From positions 62,001 through 126,000 of the forward strand of contig JBPOJF010000003.1 in NCBI GenBank assembly GCA_052033915.1: a stretch of DNA of 64,000 nt, given 5' to 3'. The DNA is from CALMZY01 sp052033915 (GTDB lineage Bacteria; Verrucomicrobiota; Kiritimatiellia; CAIQIC01; JAGNIJ01). A program made the translations under genes and the position numbers. The notes beneath the pieces were generated by a model. The model did not search any database and was not told the DNA's origin. It was given only the letters and a program-made list of their open reading frames with translations. Positions 9,013 through 16,924 of this stretch are shown in pieces. The first letter of the stretch is position 1. The number at the start of each line of letters is the position of its first letter.

Positions 9013-9396
9013 ATGAAGAAACTCGCAGTGCGCACGCAGGGCCGGACGCAATTCGTGGACCTCACCGACCGGGTCCAGTCGGCGGTCTCCGAACTCGGGC
9101 TGAAGGAGGGCGTGGTCACCGTGTTTGTTCCGCACACGACGGCGGGGGTTACGATCAACGAACACGCCGATCCGGCCGTGATGGCCGACCTGGAGCAGAT
9201 CCTGGATCGGATCGTGCCCTGGTCGGGGCCGTATGCCCACGAGGAAGGCAATTCGGCCGCCCACGCGAAGGCCGGCCTGATGGGTTCGTCGGCGCAGATC
9301 ATCGTTTCCGGCGGCCGGCTGAAGCTGGGAACCTGGCAGGGAATTTTCCTGTGCGAATTCGACGGGCCGCGCGATCGGGAGGTTTGGGTTCAATAG
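9013..9396 (+). CDS. YjbQ/UPF0047 family protein
   Basis: The 127-residue protein matches the secondary thiamine-phosphate synthase-like YjbQ (UPF0047) family. The conserved blocks HTTAGVTINEHADP and EEGNSAAHAKAGLMGSS contain the clustered His, Asn and Glu residues that line the trimer active site. LGTWQGIFLCEFDGPR is the usual C-terminal block. E. coli YjbQ can weakly replace thiamine phosphate synthase, but its physiological role is unknown. I choose the ATG at 9013 (MKKLAVRTQGRTQFVDLT), which matches the family N-terminus; an in-frame ATG at 9004 would add three residues. It is divergent from the CorC-EIIA gene. The stop TAG lies at the edge of a TCATTCG heptamer array. Confidence 0.85.
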   Translation: MKKLAVRTQGRTQFVDLTDRVQSAVSELGLKEGVVTVFVPHTTAGVTINEHADPAVMADLEQILDRIVPWSGPYAHEEGNSAAHAKAGLMGSSAQIIVSGGRLKLGTWQGIFLCEFDGPRDREVWVQ

Positions 9397-9446
9397 TCGT
9401 CATTCGTCATTGATTAGTCATTCGTCATTGGGCATTAGTCATTGAG
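9396..9446. repeat. TCATTCG/TCATTAG heptamer array before the TPR lipoprotein
   Basis: Units of TCATTCG, TCATTGA, TCATTAG and similar follow one another with a dominant 7-nt step. They fill the whole gap between the YjbQ stop codon and the ATG at 9447. The array therefore also forms the leader of the TPR gene. A related array with inverted arms is at 24886. Confidence 0.75.
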
Positions 9447-11459
9447 ATGTCCCTTATGAAAAACGAATCCTTTCTGGTCGTGCTGTTGGGCTGTGCGATT
9501 CTCGGCGCGGCCTTCGGGTGCGGCGGCAGGCCGGGTGAGCGCGAGTTCCGCGGCGGCGTGCGCGAGTTCGAGCGCGGCAGTTACGTCCGCGCCAAAACCC
9601 TGCTCGAAAAATCCATCAATGAGCGGCCGGGCAGCGCGGAAAACGCCGCGGCGTACAACTACATCGGTCTCGCGGAGTGGAAGCTCGAACAGCTTCAGCG
9701 GGCCATCGAAGCCTTCGAGAACAGCCTGACCCTGGACCCCTCGCGGGTGGAGCCGACGTACAACCTGGCCGCGATCCTGCACGACAGCGGGGATCTCTCG
9801 CGCGCGGCGACGTTGCTGGAGGAGGCGGCCCTCGCCGATCCGGCCGATTCGCGGTCTCTGGAGTTCCTCGGCCGAATCTACATGCAGTCGGGGAAGTGGC
9901 AGGAAGCCCGCCGCGTGCTGTTCGGCGCGCTGGCGCGCGCGCCGCAATCGCCGCGCGTGCTCGCCGCACTGGCGCTCGCGGAGATTCATGCCAGCGGCGC
10001 GGACAAGGCCGTCTTCTACCTGATGCGCGCGCTGGAGCGGCAGCCGGATTACCCGCCCGCGTTGTTCAACCTCGGCGTGATCTACCTGCAGGAGATGAAG
10101 GACAAGGAGCAGGCCGCTGCATATTTCAAGAAGTACCTGGAAGTCGCGGGAGACGATCCGCATCGGGAGTACGCGCAGCGGATGGTGGAGGATTTGTCCG
10201 GCGTTCCTGCCGCGCCGCCGGCCGTGGTTCCCGTGGCCACGGTGGAGGTGTCCCGCGTCCGGCAGCCCGTGGTTCAGCCGCCGGCCGTCGAGGCGCGGCC
10301 CCCGCCGGTTGTCGAACCGGATTCAGTTCATCCCCTGGCCGGGGGGCGGACGGTCGAGAATCTGTTGAAGAGCGCACGAATGGAAAGCGGAAAAGCCAAT
10401 GTCCAGACGGCGCTGAATCTGTGTCTTGAAGCCGCCGGGAAGGCGGAGAGGGCGGGGGATGCCGCGCTCCAGGAGAAGGCGCTTCGTGAAGCCGTCAAAC
10501 TCTGCTTCGACCAGACCCGGGCACACTATGCGCTGGGCCGTTTCCTTTTCGACCAGGGCCGGCATGAAGCCGCGTTGAAAGCGTTCAAGCAGGCCATCGT
10601 TCTCGATCCCCGGTTTGCGCTGGCCCAAATGGGACTGGCCGATGCCGCTCTCAAGACGGGCGAAGTGGACGCCGCGCTGGTGGCCATCCGGCAGGCCTTG
10701 CAGTTGGAGCCGGGCAATCCCGACGCGCTGTGGTCTCTGGCGGCGTTGTACGATCGCGAGCTTCAGAACAAGGACAAGGCCGCGCAGACGTACCGGCAGT
10801 TTGTGGATCAGTTCCCCGGCGATCCGCGCGTGATCAAGGCCCAGGAGCGGCTGAACGAAATGGCGCCGCCTCCCGCGCGCCGCGCGCCGCTGCCTCCCCC
10901 GGCCGCGCGGACGCAGGCCGCCGCGCCGGCGCCCGCGTCCCGTCCGTCCGCGCCGCCGGTCGCGCAGTTGCGGATCAAGCCCACCCTGATTCGCAACACG
11001 CAGGCCGCCGTGCAGGCGTACAATCGGGGGACGCTGTATCAGCAGCAGGAAGATCTGGACCGCGCGATCTACTACTACACCAGGGCGATCGAGAACGACG
11101 ACACGTTCGCCACGGCGTTCTTCAACCTGGGCTCGGTGTACTGGGCCAAGGGCGAGTACGGCATGGCGAGGGATGCGTATGTGCGGGCCGTACAGCTCCA
11201 GCCGGACATGATCGCGGCCCGCTACAACCTGGCCCTCATCAGCCGCGAACTCAAGGATCGGAGGACCGCGATCGAACAGCTCAACATCCTCCTGAAGAAT
11301 CGTCCGGATTACGCCCCGGCCCATTACCTGCTGGGCATGCTTTATGCCGATGACCCGGCCACCCTCGGGCTGGCGCGGGAGCAGTATAAGGCGTTCCTGG
11401 GATTGGCGCCCAACGATCCGGCGGCGCCGGTCGTGCGGAATTGGCTCCAGACGCATTGA
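9447..11459 (+). CDS. TPR-repeat lipoprotein
   Basis: This is a 670-residue envelope protein. The N-terminus is a signal sequence ending in AFGC, with Cys25 as probable lipidation site; the lipobox is imperfect but the run of hydrophobic residues is clear. Tetratricopeptide repeats follow in two blocks: about residues 28-235 (AYNYIGLAEWKLEQLQRAIE, PTYNLAAILHDSGD) and 305-470. After a Pro/Ala-rich linker a third set spans roughly 510-665 (YNRGTLYQQQEDLDRAIYYY). A first proline-rich linker sits near 250-300. TPR arrays bind partner proteins; no catalytic domain is visible. Start at 9447 or the in-frame ATG at 9456 cannot be decided, because the leader is a repeat array without a clear ribosome site. 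It is convergent with the DUF4380-like gene. Confidence 0.8.
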   Translation: MSLMKNESFLVVLLGCAILGAAFGCGGRPGEREFRGGVREFERGSYVRAKTLLEKSINERPGSAENAAAYNYIGLAEWKLEQLQRAIEAFENSLTLDPSRVEPTYNLAAILHDSGDLSRAATLLEEAALADPADSRSLEFLGRIYMQSGKWQEARRVLFGALARAPQSPRVLAALALAEIHASGADKAVFYLMRALERQPDYPPALFNLGVIYLQEMKDKEQAAAYFKKYLEVAGDDPHREYAQRMVEDLSGVPAAPPAVVPVATVEVSRVRQPVVQPPAVEARPPPVVEPDSVHPLAGGRTVENLLKSARMESGKANVQTALNLCLEAAGKAERAGDAALQEKALREAVKLCFDQTRAHYALGRFLFDQGRHEAALKAFKQAIVLDPRFALAQMGLADAALKTGEVDAALVAIRQALQLEPGNPDALWSLAALYDRELQNKDKAAQTYRQFVDQFPGDPRVIKAQERLNEMAPPPARRAPLPPPAARTQAAAPAPASRPSAPPVAQLRIKPTLIRNTQAAVQAYNRGTLYQQQEDLDRAIYYYTRAIENDDTFATAFFNLGSVYWAKGEYGMARDAYVRAVQLQPDMIAARYNLALISRELKDRRTAIEQLNILLKNRPDYAPAHYLLGMLYADDPATLGLAREQYKAFLGLAPNDPAAPVVRNWLQTH

Positions 11460-11519
11460 ACGGAGCCAAGAAGTCGGGATGCGAAGGCTTGTCGCCCGTT
11501 CCCATGTTTTCGGCGGCCG

Positions 11520-12563
11520 TCAGGGAGTGGGCGGCGCGGCCGGCGGCTGGATCTCCGGTGTTTCGCCCAGGGCCGCGCTGACGGCGTCCGCCAGTTCGCA
11601 GGCCGGAAGGTCGGCGGCCGCTTCAAACAGGTCCACGGTGATTGTGTTCTGAAGGCTCTCGCCGGGAAGCAGCTTCTTCTCCGCGCTCAACGTCTCGATT
11701 TCCGAATAGCCGAGGCCGGCATTCGAATACATCTCGACCACGCAACCGCCGTCCGGGTGCGCGCCGCCGGATTCTTCCGCGGAGACGCGTTCCACGATGA
11801 CGGCATTCCCTTTCTGCGCCGCGATCCACCCGCGTTTCGAGTCGGAACAGAGTTTGTGTTCGCCCGCCGTCGCGTCATACACCAGCGCGTGGCCGCAGGA
11901 GGTCAGATTCTTGTCGTCCGGCATCGCGAAGAGCAGCGCTTTCGCGCCCTTCTCGAACATCGAATCCGGGCCCTGCGGGATGACCACGCGGCTTGCGCCG
12001 GCGATCTGGCTGATGTTCCAGAGCGCGACCGGCACGTCGGATTCAGCCGTCCGTTCGATTCGCTGGCGGATGGTGAAACGCGCCGCTTCCCGGTCCAGCT
12101 TGATCAGGCGGCTGACCTTGATATGGAGCGGGTCGCCGTACTCGCGCGCCATCTGACAGCATCGTGTGCCGTCGGCGTCCTTCCACGCGGTCGCCGTCCA
12201 CGGCGCTTCGGCCAGCGGCCGGGGCGGGGGCCAGTCGGACCCGGCCATCGCGGTCCAGTGCGATTGGGCCGTGGGCCAGATCCAATCGCCGCCGTAGTTC
12301 AGCCAGGTTTCGTCGCCGCCGGCAAGGTTCGCGTCCAGCCGGAGAAAGCTATGGCTGTCTTTGTACGTGATCCGGGCGATTCGCCCGATCGCGGGGACGA
12401 TGACGATGCCGGCGTGGGGATTTTTCAATTCAAATGCATGATCCCACTTTTCAAACGGGACCGGGGCGATCGGCGCCACCGGGATGGCGTTGTCGTTCAC
12501 AGACTGGGCGCCGCCGATGGATGCGGTCAGGAGAAGCGCCGCAAGCAGGCTTTGCGTTTTCAT
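11520..12563 (-). CDS. Secreted DUF4380-like protein
   Basis: The first 19 residues (MKTQSLLAALLLTASIGGA) form a Sec signal peptide. The mature region has LKNPHAGIVIVPAIGRIARI, then WLNYGGDWIWPTAQSHW and SDWPPPRPL, which resemble the galactose-mutarotase-like beta-sandwich proteins of DUF4380. A conserved central part (ISQIAGASRVVIPQGPDS) and C-terminal Asn/Glu-rich strands fit that fold. The function of DUF4380 proteins is unknown; carbohydrate binding is a reasonable guess from the mutarotase-like fold. The last 15 residues are proline-rich. It lies 86 bp upstream of the HAD gene on the same strand. Confidence 0.6.
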   Translation of the reverse strand: MKTQSLLAALLLTASIGGAQSVNDNAIPVAPIAPVPFEKWDHAFELKNPHAGIVIVPAIGRIARITYKDSHSFLRLDANLAGGDETWLNYGGDWIWPTAQSHWTAMAGSDWPPPRPLAEAPWTATAWKDADGTRCCQMAREYGDPLHIKVSRLIKLDREAARFTIRQRIERTAESDVPVALWNISQIAGASRVVIPQGPDSMFEKGAKALLFAMPDDKNLTSCGHALVYDATAGEHKLCSDSKRGWIAAQKGNAVIVERVSAEESGGAHPDGGCVVEMYSNAGLGYSEIETLSAEKKLLPGESLQNTITVDLFEAAADLPACELADAVSAALGETPEIQPPAAPPTP

Positions 12564-12649
12564 GACGTCAAGCTACCCCATGGCCGGTGCCTGTGCAAGT
12601 TTCGGAGACGTGCTGTCTTTGGAGCGCGACACCCGGTCCCGTGGGTAGC

Positions 12650-13300
12650 CTACGACATGAAGAAATTCATTATATCCTCGAAGGACTCGAACATCCGCGT
12701 GGCCGGCTCGCCGCCCTGTTCGCCCATGCCGCACTTGATGAACCCGCTCCGGACCCCCGCGCGCCGCGCCGCCGCGAGATCGGTCTTGTGGTCGCCGATC
12801 ATCCAGGCGTTCTCCGGCAGGGCGCCGGTCCGGGCCATGGCCGTAAGCAGGGGTTCGGGGTGGGGCTTCATGTGCGGCGTGTCGTCGCCGCCGAGGATGA
12901 GGGCGAACAGGTTCGCGATCTTGAAGTGGTTGAGGATACTGCGGCATCCGGCGCCCGGCTTGTTGCTGATCAGCGCGAGCACGTAGCCGGCCGCGCGCAG
13001 CTTCTGGAGGCCGTCGGAGACGCCAGGGTACAAGGTGGTTTCGTCGTACAGATGGCGGCGATAGAACTCGGCGCACTCCTTCACGGCCTTGTCGAGATTC
13101 ACGGGATGTCCCTGCAGAGACCGTTCGACCAGCTTGCCGATCCCGTCGCCGATATAGCGGGTGACGATTTCGAGCGGGAGCGGCGGCAGGTCGTAGTGGG
13201 CCCGCAGCAGGTTGACGGCCGTGCAGATGTCCAGACGGGAATCGATCAGCGTCCCGTCGAGGTCGAACATCAACAACCGTATGGGGGGCGTCGCATTCAT
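12650..13300 (-). CDS. HAD-superfamily phosphatase, phosphoglycolate phosphatase type
   Basis: The 216-residue protein has HAD motif I FDLDGTLID near the N-terminus (nucleophile Asp and acid/base Asp). A helical cap region spans about residues 20-85. Motif II is around ALISNKPG, the motif III Lys lies in the middle, and motif IV is MIGDHKTDLAAARRAG. This pattern and size fit Gph-like phosphatases that hydrolyse 2-phosphoglycolate or similar small phosphates, with Mg2+. The precise substrate cannot be told. ATG at 13300 is chosen because the frame upstream does not resemble HAD proteins. It sits 86 bp downstream of the nucleoside-kinase gene on the same strand, so co-transcription is possible. 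Confidence 0.85.
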   Translation of the reverse strand: MNATPPIRLLMFDLDGTLIDSRLDICTAVNLLRAHYDLPPLPLEIVTRYIGDGIGKLVERSLQGHPVNLDKAVKECAEFYRRHLYDETTLYPGVSDGLQKLRAAGYVLALISNKPGAGCRSILNHFKIANLFALILGGDDTPHMKPHPEPLLTAMARTGALPENAWMIGDHKTDLAAARRAGVRSGFIKCGMGEQGGEPATRMFESFEDIMNFFMS

Positions 13301-13386
13301 GCTGGAACGGGAGGGAACGACAACATCCCTTCCCATTCAAGTCAATTCTCGCTCGCTCCGCCGTTGCATTCTGCGAGGAGGACGAG

Positions 13387-15075
13387 CTAGTACCTGAAGC
13401 TGCTGCGGCCGATGAACTCGCGGAGGATGGAGGTTGGCGGGACGAGGTGATCCGACACGGTGAGGAATCTGTCGAGGAAGTCCTGCATGCGGCGGGCTTC
13501 GGCATATTGAGGCTTATCGGGTTTCACTTCCGACAACAGCGGTTCGACCAGCGGCTTGAGGACGGCCAGTTCGTAATCGAGCGCGGAGTTGAACACGCTG
13601 TCCGCCTCCTGCTGGTACGGGAAAACCCACTTCTTCTCGCCGCGGCGCACGCTGGGCCACATGGTCAGCGTGGTGAGCGCGGAGTTGCCCCGGAACATAT
13701 GGTCGCGCACCAGCCGCCGCACGAGCCGGTTATCCGTGGTCGAGATCCGGTTGTTCGAGTCCAGGTTCAACTGCGTCAGCGCGCTGATGTACACCTTGTA
13801 CTTGTGCTCGATCGGGATCGCGCGGGTCAGGCGCGGGTTCAGCGAGTGGATTCCCTCCACGAGGACCAGTTGGTCGCCGGAGATGCTCAGTTTCTCACCG
13901 CGGAACTCCCGTTTACCGACCTCGAAGTTGAAGCGCGGTATTTCCACTTCCTCGCCGCGGTCGAGCTTCTCCAGGTGTTCGTTGAAAAGCGCCAGATCGA
14001 TCGTCTCGATGTTCTCAAAATCGAACGCGCCCGATTCATCCCGCGGCGTCTTCGCCCGATCTACGAAGTAGTTGTCCGTCGAGATCGTCACCGGTTGCAG
14101 GCCGTTGACCCTCAACTGTACGGCGAGCCGCTTGGCGAACGTCGTCTTCCCGGAGGACGACGGTCCGGCGATCAGGATCCATTTCAGCCGTTTCCGGTTC
14201 GCGTGAATATGATCCGCGACCTGCGCGATCTTCTTCTCGTGGAAGGCCTCCGCAATCTTGATGAAATCGCCGACCTCGCGCCGGGCGATGATCTCGTTCA
14301 GCCGCCCGACCGTGCTGACGCCGAGAATCCGGCCCCACTCCTTGTACTCCTTGAATACGTTGAAGAGCAGCGGCTGCGGTTTGAACCGGGCCATCTTTTC
14401 GGGGTTTTCCTGCTCGGGGAACTGGATCACAAAACCCGGCGGGTAGAGGATCAGCTTGAAGTACGCCAGCGCGCCCGTGTTTTCCGCCAGCGGCCCGTGA
14501 CCGAGGTCGGTGAAGCCGTCGCACCGGAACACAACGATCTTCGGCGGGTTCCGGAACCGCAACAGGTTATACTTGTCCATCTGATTTTCCGACTCGAACT
14601 GCTTCATCGCGTCCGTGAACGAGATTTTCCGCCGCTCGATCGGGATGCTTTTCGCGGCCAGCTCGCGCATGCGCTTCTCGATCGCGTCGAGCTGTCCCTT
14701 GGAGATGCCTGGAGGCGCGCCCTCTCCTCCGTTCAGATCGAAACTGCAGTAGAATCCGTTCCCGAGCGAATGTTCGACGGAGAAACGCGCGGTCGGGAAG
14801 ATTTCGCGGACGGTCTTGGCCAGGAGGAAGCAGATCGAACGGCGGTAGATGCGCTGGCCGTGCGAATCGGCCAGCGTCAGCAGCTTCACGGTGCTGTCCA
14901 CCTCGACGGGGTAGGAAATGGAGACCACGTCGTTATTCACCAGCGCGCCGATGTAATCGAGGCCGTTCGGCGCCTTGAACGACGGGATGATCGCCTTGAC
15001 CGGCGTCCCTCTGAGGCATTGGATTTTTTGGCCGTCTTCCAGCGTGACGGCAACGGAATTGCTTGTGTCTGTCAT
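13387..15075 (-). CDS. TGS-domain nucleoside (uridine-type) kinase
   Basis: The 562-residue protein joins a TGS/ThrRS-like N-terminal part (about residues 1-230) to a P-loop kinase of the uridine kinase/phosphoribulokinase type. The Walker A motif GPSSSGKT is at 304-311 (K310). STDNYFVDRAKTPRDESGAF carries the substrate Asp, and LVLVEGIHSLNPRL is the Walker-B-like strand. Proteins of this architecture occur in Bacteroidetes, Clostridia and PVC bacteria, and a Thermotoga/Thermus-type relative has been described as a nucleoside kinase. The expected reaction is ATP-dependent 5'-phosphorylation of a nucleoside. ATG 15075 is only 2 nt from a palindrome on the mRNA, so the ribosome site would lie in a hairpin. 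The frame continues upstream to 15756, but that is antisense to the methyltransferase. Confidence 0.85.
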   Translation of the reverse strand: MTDTSNSVAVTLEDGQKIQCLRGTPVKAIIPSFKAPNGLDYIGALVNNDVVSISYPVEVDSTVKLLTLADSHGQRIYRRSICFLLAKTVREIFPTARFSVEHSLGNGFYCSFDLNGGEGAPPGISKGQLDAIEKRMRELAAKSIPIERRKISFTDAMKQFESENQMDKYNLLRFRNPPKIVVFRCDGFTDLGHGPLAENTGALAYFKLILYPPGFVIQFPEQENPEKMARFKPQPLLFNVFKEYKEWGRILGVSTVGRLNEIIARREVGDFIKIAEAFHEKKIAQVADHIHANRKRLKWILIAGPSSSGKTTFAKRLAVQLRVNGLQPVTISTDNYFVDRAKTPRDESGAFDFENIETIDLALFNEHLEKLDRGEEVEIPRFNFEVGKREFRGEKLSISGDQLVLVEGIHSLNPRLTRAIPIEHKYKVYISALTQLNLDSNNRISTTDNRLVRRLVRDHMFRGNSALTTLTMWPSVRRGEKKWVFPYQQEADSVFNSALDYELAVLKPLVEPLLSEVKPDKPQYAEARRMQDFLDRFLTVSDHLVPPTSILREFIGRSSFRY

Positions 15076-15077
15076 GG

Positions 15078-15124
15078 TTTCCAAGGGTTGGAAAAAAGCG
15101 GTTGAATTTTTCCAATCCGTGGAA
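15078..15124. repeat. Double TTTCCAAGGGTTGGAAA-type palindrome at the nucleoside-kinase start
   Basis: Two short palindromes of the form TTTCCAA-N3-TTGGAAA and TTTTTCCAATCCGTGGAAA lie next to each other, about 10 nt apart. The same two-copy arrangement (CCAAGGGTTGGAAAAA then ATTTTCCAAGG) occurs at 47831-47881. One copy is found inside plsY at 30801. On the minus strand the first palindrome ends two bases before the ATG of the kinase gene. Confidence 0.75.
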
Positions 15125-15230
15125 AGCATACACGGCCCGCGACCGGATTGAAAGGTTGGAGAGGGCCGCGGCGGCGGTTGTGTCCGCGATGGACTTGGGA
15201 CGTGCCTCCGCCGAGGTGCCGGCGGACACG

Positions 15231-15258
15231 CTTTGGACTTGGGACTTTGGACTTTTTC
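15231..15258. repeat. CTTTGGA heptamer array (GTCCAAR family), one arm only
   Basis: The units CTTTGGA, CTTGGGA, CTTTGGA, CTTTTTC run in 7-nt steps just upstream of the methyltransferase start at 15274. No complementary arm is seen nearby. It belongs with the inverted arrays at 3489, 18933, 23046 and 31782. Confidence 0.6.
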
Positions 15259-15273
15259 TTCTACGATCCTGCC

Positions 15274-16170
15274 ATGCTTGAAACTGTCAAACCCTCTGAA
15301 GCGTCCGACTGGCATCTGCGCCTCTTCAGCAAATCGTTGCTGAAGCAGGCGAAGCTCCGGCAAATCGTCAGCCTGCTGGGGCCCGTGTCGGGTCAGATGT
15401 GTCTCGATGTCGGCGGCGATAACGGGGTCATCAGTTGGAACCTGCGGAAGATGGGCGGGACGTGGACCAGCGTGGATTCGAGCGAAAAGGCGGTCGAATC
15501 GATCCGCGGGCTGGTCGGCGAGCGGGTGGAACGAATGACGGGGCCGGTGCTGCCGTTCGAGGACGGCACCTTCGACGTGGTCGTGATTATCGACATGCTG
15601 GAGCACCTGCAGGAGGACTACCGGTTTGTGGTCGAGTGTCACCGCGTCCTGAAGCCGAACGGTCGGCTGGTTTTCAACGTGCCGCACGTTAAGCCGTTCG
15701 CGGTTCTTCCGCCGCTCCGGCGGATGCTCGGGCTCACGGATGATCGCCACGGGCACGTGCGGCCGGGGTACACGGAGGCCCAGGTGTTCGACCTGATGAA
15801 GGACGGGTTCGACGTGCAGGAGGCGCGGACCTACTCGCGGTTTTTCGTCGAGGCGCTGGATACCGCGATCCGGTTTGCCGCCTCGCGCGCGAACAAGGAC
15901 GCTCAGGCCGGGGCCAAGGGCGTGCTGATCGACGAGAGGGATTTCGGGAAGATGGATAAGCTGTTCCGCATCTATTCCTTCCTGTATCCGGTTTTCTGGT
16001 TCGCCGCGCAGTTCGACAAGCTCCTCTTCTTCACGAAGGGCTACAGCCTGATCGGCTGGGCCAAGCGCCGCCGCCAGTGGATGCCCCGCAAGGTCCCGAA
16101 GCTGTCCGATGGCCGGTCCATTGCCGAAGCCGCGCTGGGCAGCAAGATCGGAACGGCCACGCCGTTTTGA
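15274..16170 (+). CDS. Class I SAM-dependent methyltransferase
   Basis: This 298-residue enzyme has the SAM-binding motif I CLDVGGDNGVISWNL. An acidic residue ends the next strand (WTSVDSSEKAV). The motif DVVVIIDMLEHLQ precedes the catalytic region, and LKPNGRLVFNVPH is the Methyltransf_11 post-motif. The C-terminal 120 residues, including a hydrophobic stretch (FLYPVFWFAAQFDKLLFFTKG), may contact the membrane or a lipid-like acceptor. The substrate is unknown; relatives act on sugars, lipids or quinones. ATG 15274 is chosen over upstream in-frame codons because the latter fall in the repeat and in antisense kinase sequence. It is divergent from the nucleoside kinase and followed by a repeat before rpmH. 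Confidence 0.8.
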   Translation: MLETVKPSEASDWHLRLFSKSLLKQAKLRQIVSLLGPVSGQMCLDVGGDNGVISWNLRKMGGTWTSVDSSEKAVESIRGLVGERVERMTGPVLPFEDGTFDVVVIIDMLEHLQEDYRFVVECHRVLKPNGRLVFNVPHVKPFAVLPPLRRMLGLTDDRHGHVRPGYTEAQVFDLMKDGFDVQEARTYSRFFVEALDTAIRFAASRANKDAQAGAKGVLIDERDFGKMDKLFRIYSFLYPVFWFAAQFDKLLFFTKGYSLIGWAKRRRQWMPRKVPKLSDGRSIAEAALGSKIGTATPF

Positions 16171-16172
16171 AG

Positions 16173-16248
16173 AGGGGAGTGGCGGAATGCCGGGGAGTGA
16201 TGGGGTAAAGCAACCCGCCTTTCCAATACTCCATGACTCCCTTCTCCC
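16173..16248. repeat. GGAGTNN-type periodic inverted repeat upstream of rpmH
   Basis: GGGGAGTGGCGGAATG and GGGGAGTGATGGGG form one arm; ACTCCATGACTCCC and the following CTTCTCCC form the other. The arms are imperfect complements with roughly 7-nt periodicity. It fills most of the gap after the methyltransferase stop and may serve as a transcript end before the rpmH operon. Confidence 0.45.
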
Positions 16249-16254
16249 AAAGGA

Positions 16255-16283
16255 TTGACTCTGCCCGAAAACCCGTCTAAAAG
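16255..16283 (+). promoter_or_regulatory. Candidate sigma70 promoter of the rpmH operon
   Basis: TTGACT (16255-16260) and TAAAAG (16278-16283) are separated by 17 nt, about 35 nt before the rpmH ATG. The -10 is a weak match. The context, the start of a conserved highly expressed operon, supports it. Confidence 0.45.
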
Positions 16284-16317
16284 ATTACGTTTCTAAATTA
16301 TTCATAGAGAACAGAGC

Positions 16318-16452
16318 ATGAAACGGACATATCAGCCTTCGAAGATCAAGAGAAAGCGCACGCATGGGTTCCGCAAGCGCATGAAGACGCGGCAGGGCCG
16401 CGAAGTGATTGCCCGCCGTCGCCGCAAGGGACGCAAAAAGCTTTCGGTGTAA
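16318..16452 (+). CDS. rpmH: 50S ribosomal protein L34
   Basis: The 44-codon frame begins MKRTYQPSKIKRKRTHGFRK and ends in a run of Arg and Lys with GRKKLSV, the classic L34 sequence. L34 is a small basic protein of the large ribosomal subunit that contacts 23S rRNA. It is the first gene of the conserved rpmH-rnpA-yidD-yidC-jag order. The stop TAA overlaps the Shine-Dalgarno AAAGGAG of rnpA, so the two genes are tightly coupled. In many bacteria dnaA and oriC lie upstream of rpmH; here a methyltransferase gene does, and I saw no TTATCCACA DnaA boxes. Confidence 0.97.
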   Translation: MKRTYQPSKIKRKRTHGFRKRMKTRQGREVIARRRRKGRKKLSV

Positions 16453-16462
16453 AGGAGTTGCG

Positions 16463-16903
16463 ATGCCGGGGAGTCCCGAAACGGCCCCGGAGTCGGGGCA
16501 GTTTCCCCAGGGCCGGAGCACGGGTCCGGGGAAGCCGGATCAGCGGCTGGGACGGAACCAACGCCTGACCCAGGCGTCTCTATTTCAACAGACCTATGCG
16601 CAGGGCCGGCGCGCCATCGGCCGCTTCATGGTCCTGTGGCTTCGCGAGGGGGAGGGCGCCTCCCTGCGGCTGGGCGTGGTGGCGAGCCGTAAAGTCGGAG
16701 GCGCGGTCCAGCGCGCGCGGGCCAAGCGGTTGATGCGGGAAGCGTATCGCCGCCACCGTCACCAGTTGGCCGGTCCGTTCGATGTCGTGCTTGTGGCGCG
16801 GCGCGGGATTCTGGATGCGGCGTGGGATGAGATTGTGAGCGAACTGCTGGCCTTGGCGAAGCGCGCGGGACTGGCGGCCGCCGAGAGGAAACTTGAGCCT
16901 TGA
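16463..16903 (+). CDS. rnpA: Ribonuclease P protein component
   Basis: The RNase P protein helps the RNA subunit cleave 5' leaders from pre-tRNA. The 146-residue product has the signature block VVASRKVGGAVQRARAKRLM followed by REAYRRHR, with the conserved RNR-like basic helix, and VVLVARRGILDA in the later strand. The ATG at 16463 follows AAAGGAG with good spacing. An N-terminal extension of about 35 residues rich in Pro, Gly and Ser precedes the usual start of homology (LGRNQRLTQ). The C-terminus (AERKLEP) is encoded by the beginning of a heptamer array, and the stop TGA overlaps the TTG start of yidD. Confidence 0.95.
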   Translation: MPGSPETAPESGQFPQGRSTGPGKPDQRLGRNQRLTQASLFQQTYAQGRRAIGRFMVLWLREGEGASLRLGVVASRKVGGAVQRARAKRLMREAYRRHRHQLAGPFDVVLVARRGILDAAWDEIVSELLALAKRAGLAAAERKLEP

Positions 16904-16924
16904 AACCTGGAACATGGAACTGGG
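16887..16924. repeat. TGGAACA-type heptamer array across the rnpA/yidD junction
   Basis: Units GGAAACT, TGAGCCT, TGAAACC, TGGAACA, TGGAACT follow in 7-nt register. They encode the last residues and stop of rnpA and the first residues of yidD. Similar units lie at 30353 (plsY/gpsA) and 41446 (start of the BtuD-like gene). Confidence 0.7.

Noticed and set aside
12720..12745. Peptide FIKCGMG in the HAD phosphatase, equal to part of the 26-bp palindrome's translation
   Set aside because: The DNA differs and is not palindromic; the position corresponds to a normal HAD loop, so this is taken as coincidence.
15078..15756. Upstream extension of the nucleoside-kinase frame
   Set aside because: It runs antisense through the methyltransferase and the palindrome repeats and has no TGS-family homology.
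16171..16317. Possible chromosomal origin near rpmH
   Set aside because: No DnaA-box cluster (TTATCCACA) and no dnaA or dnaN gene is present; only a repeat and a promoter candidate lie here.
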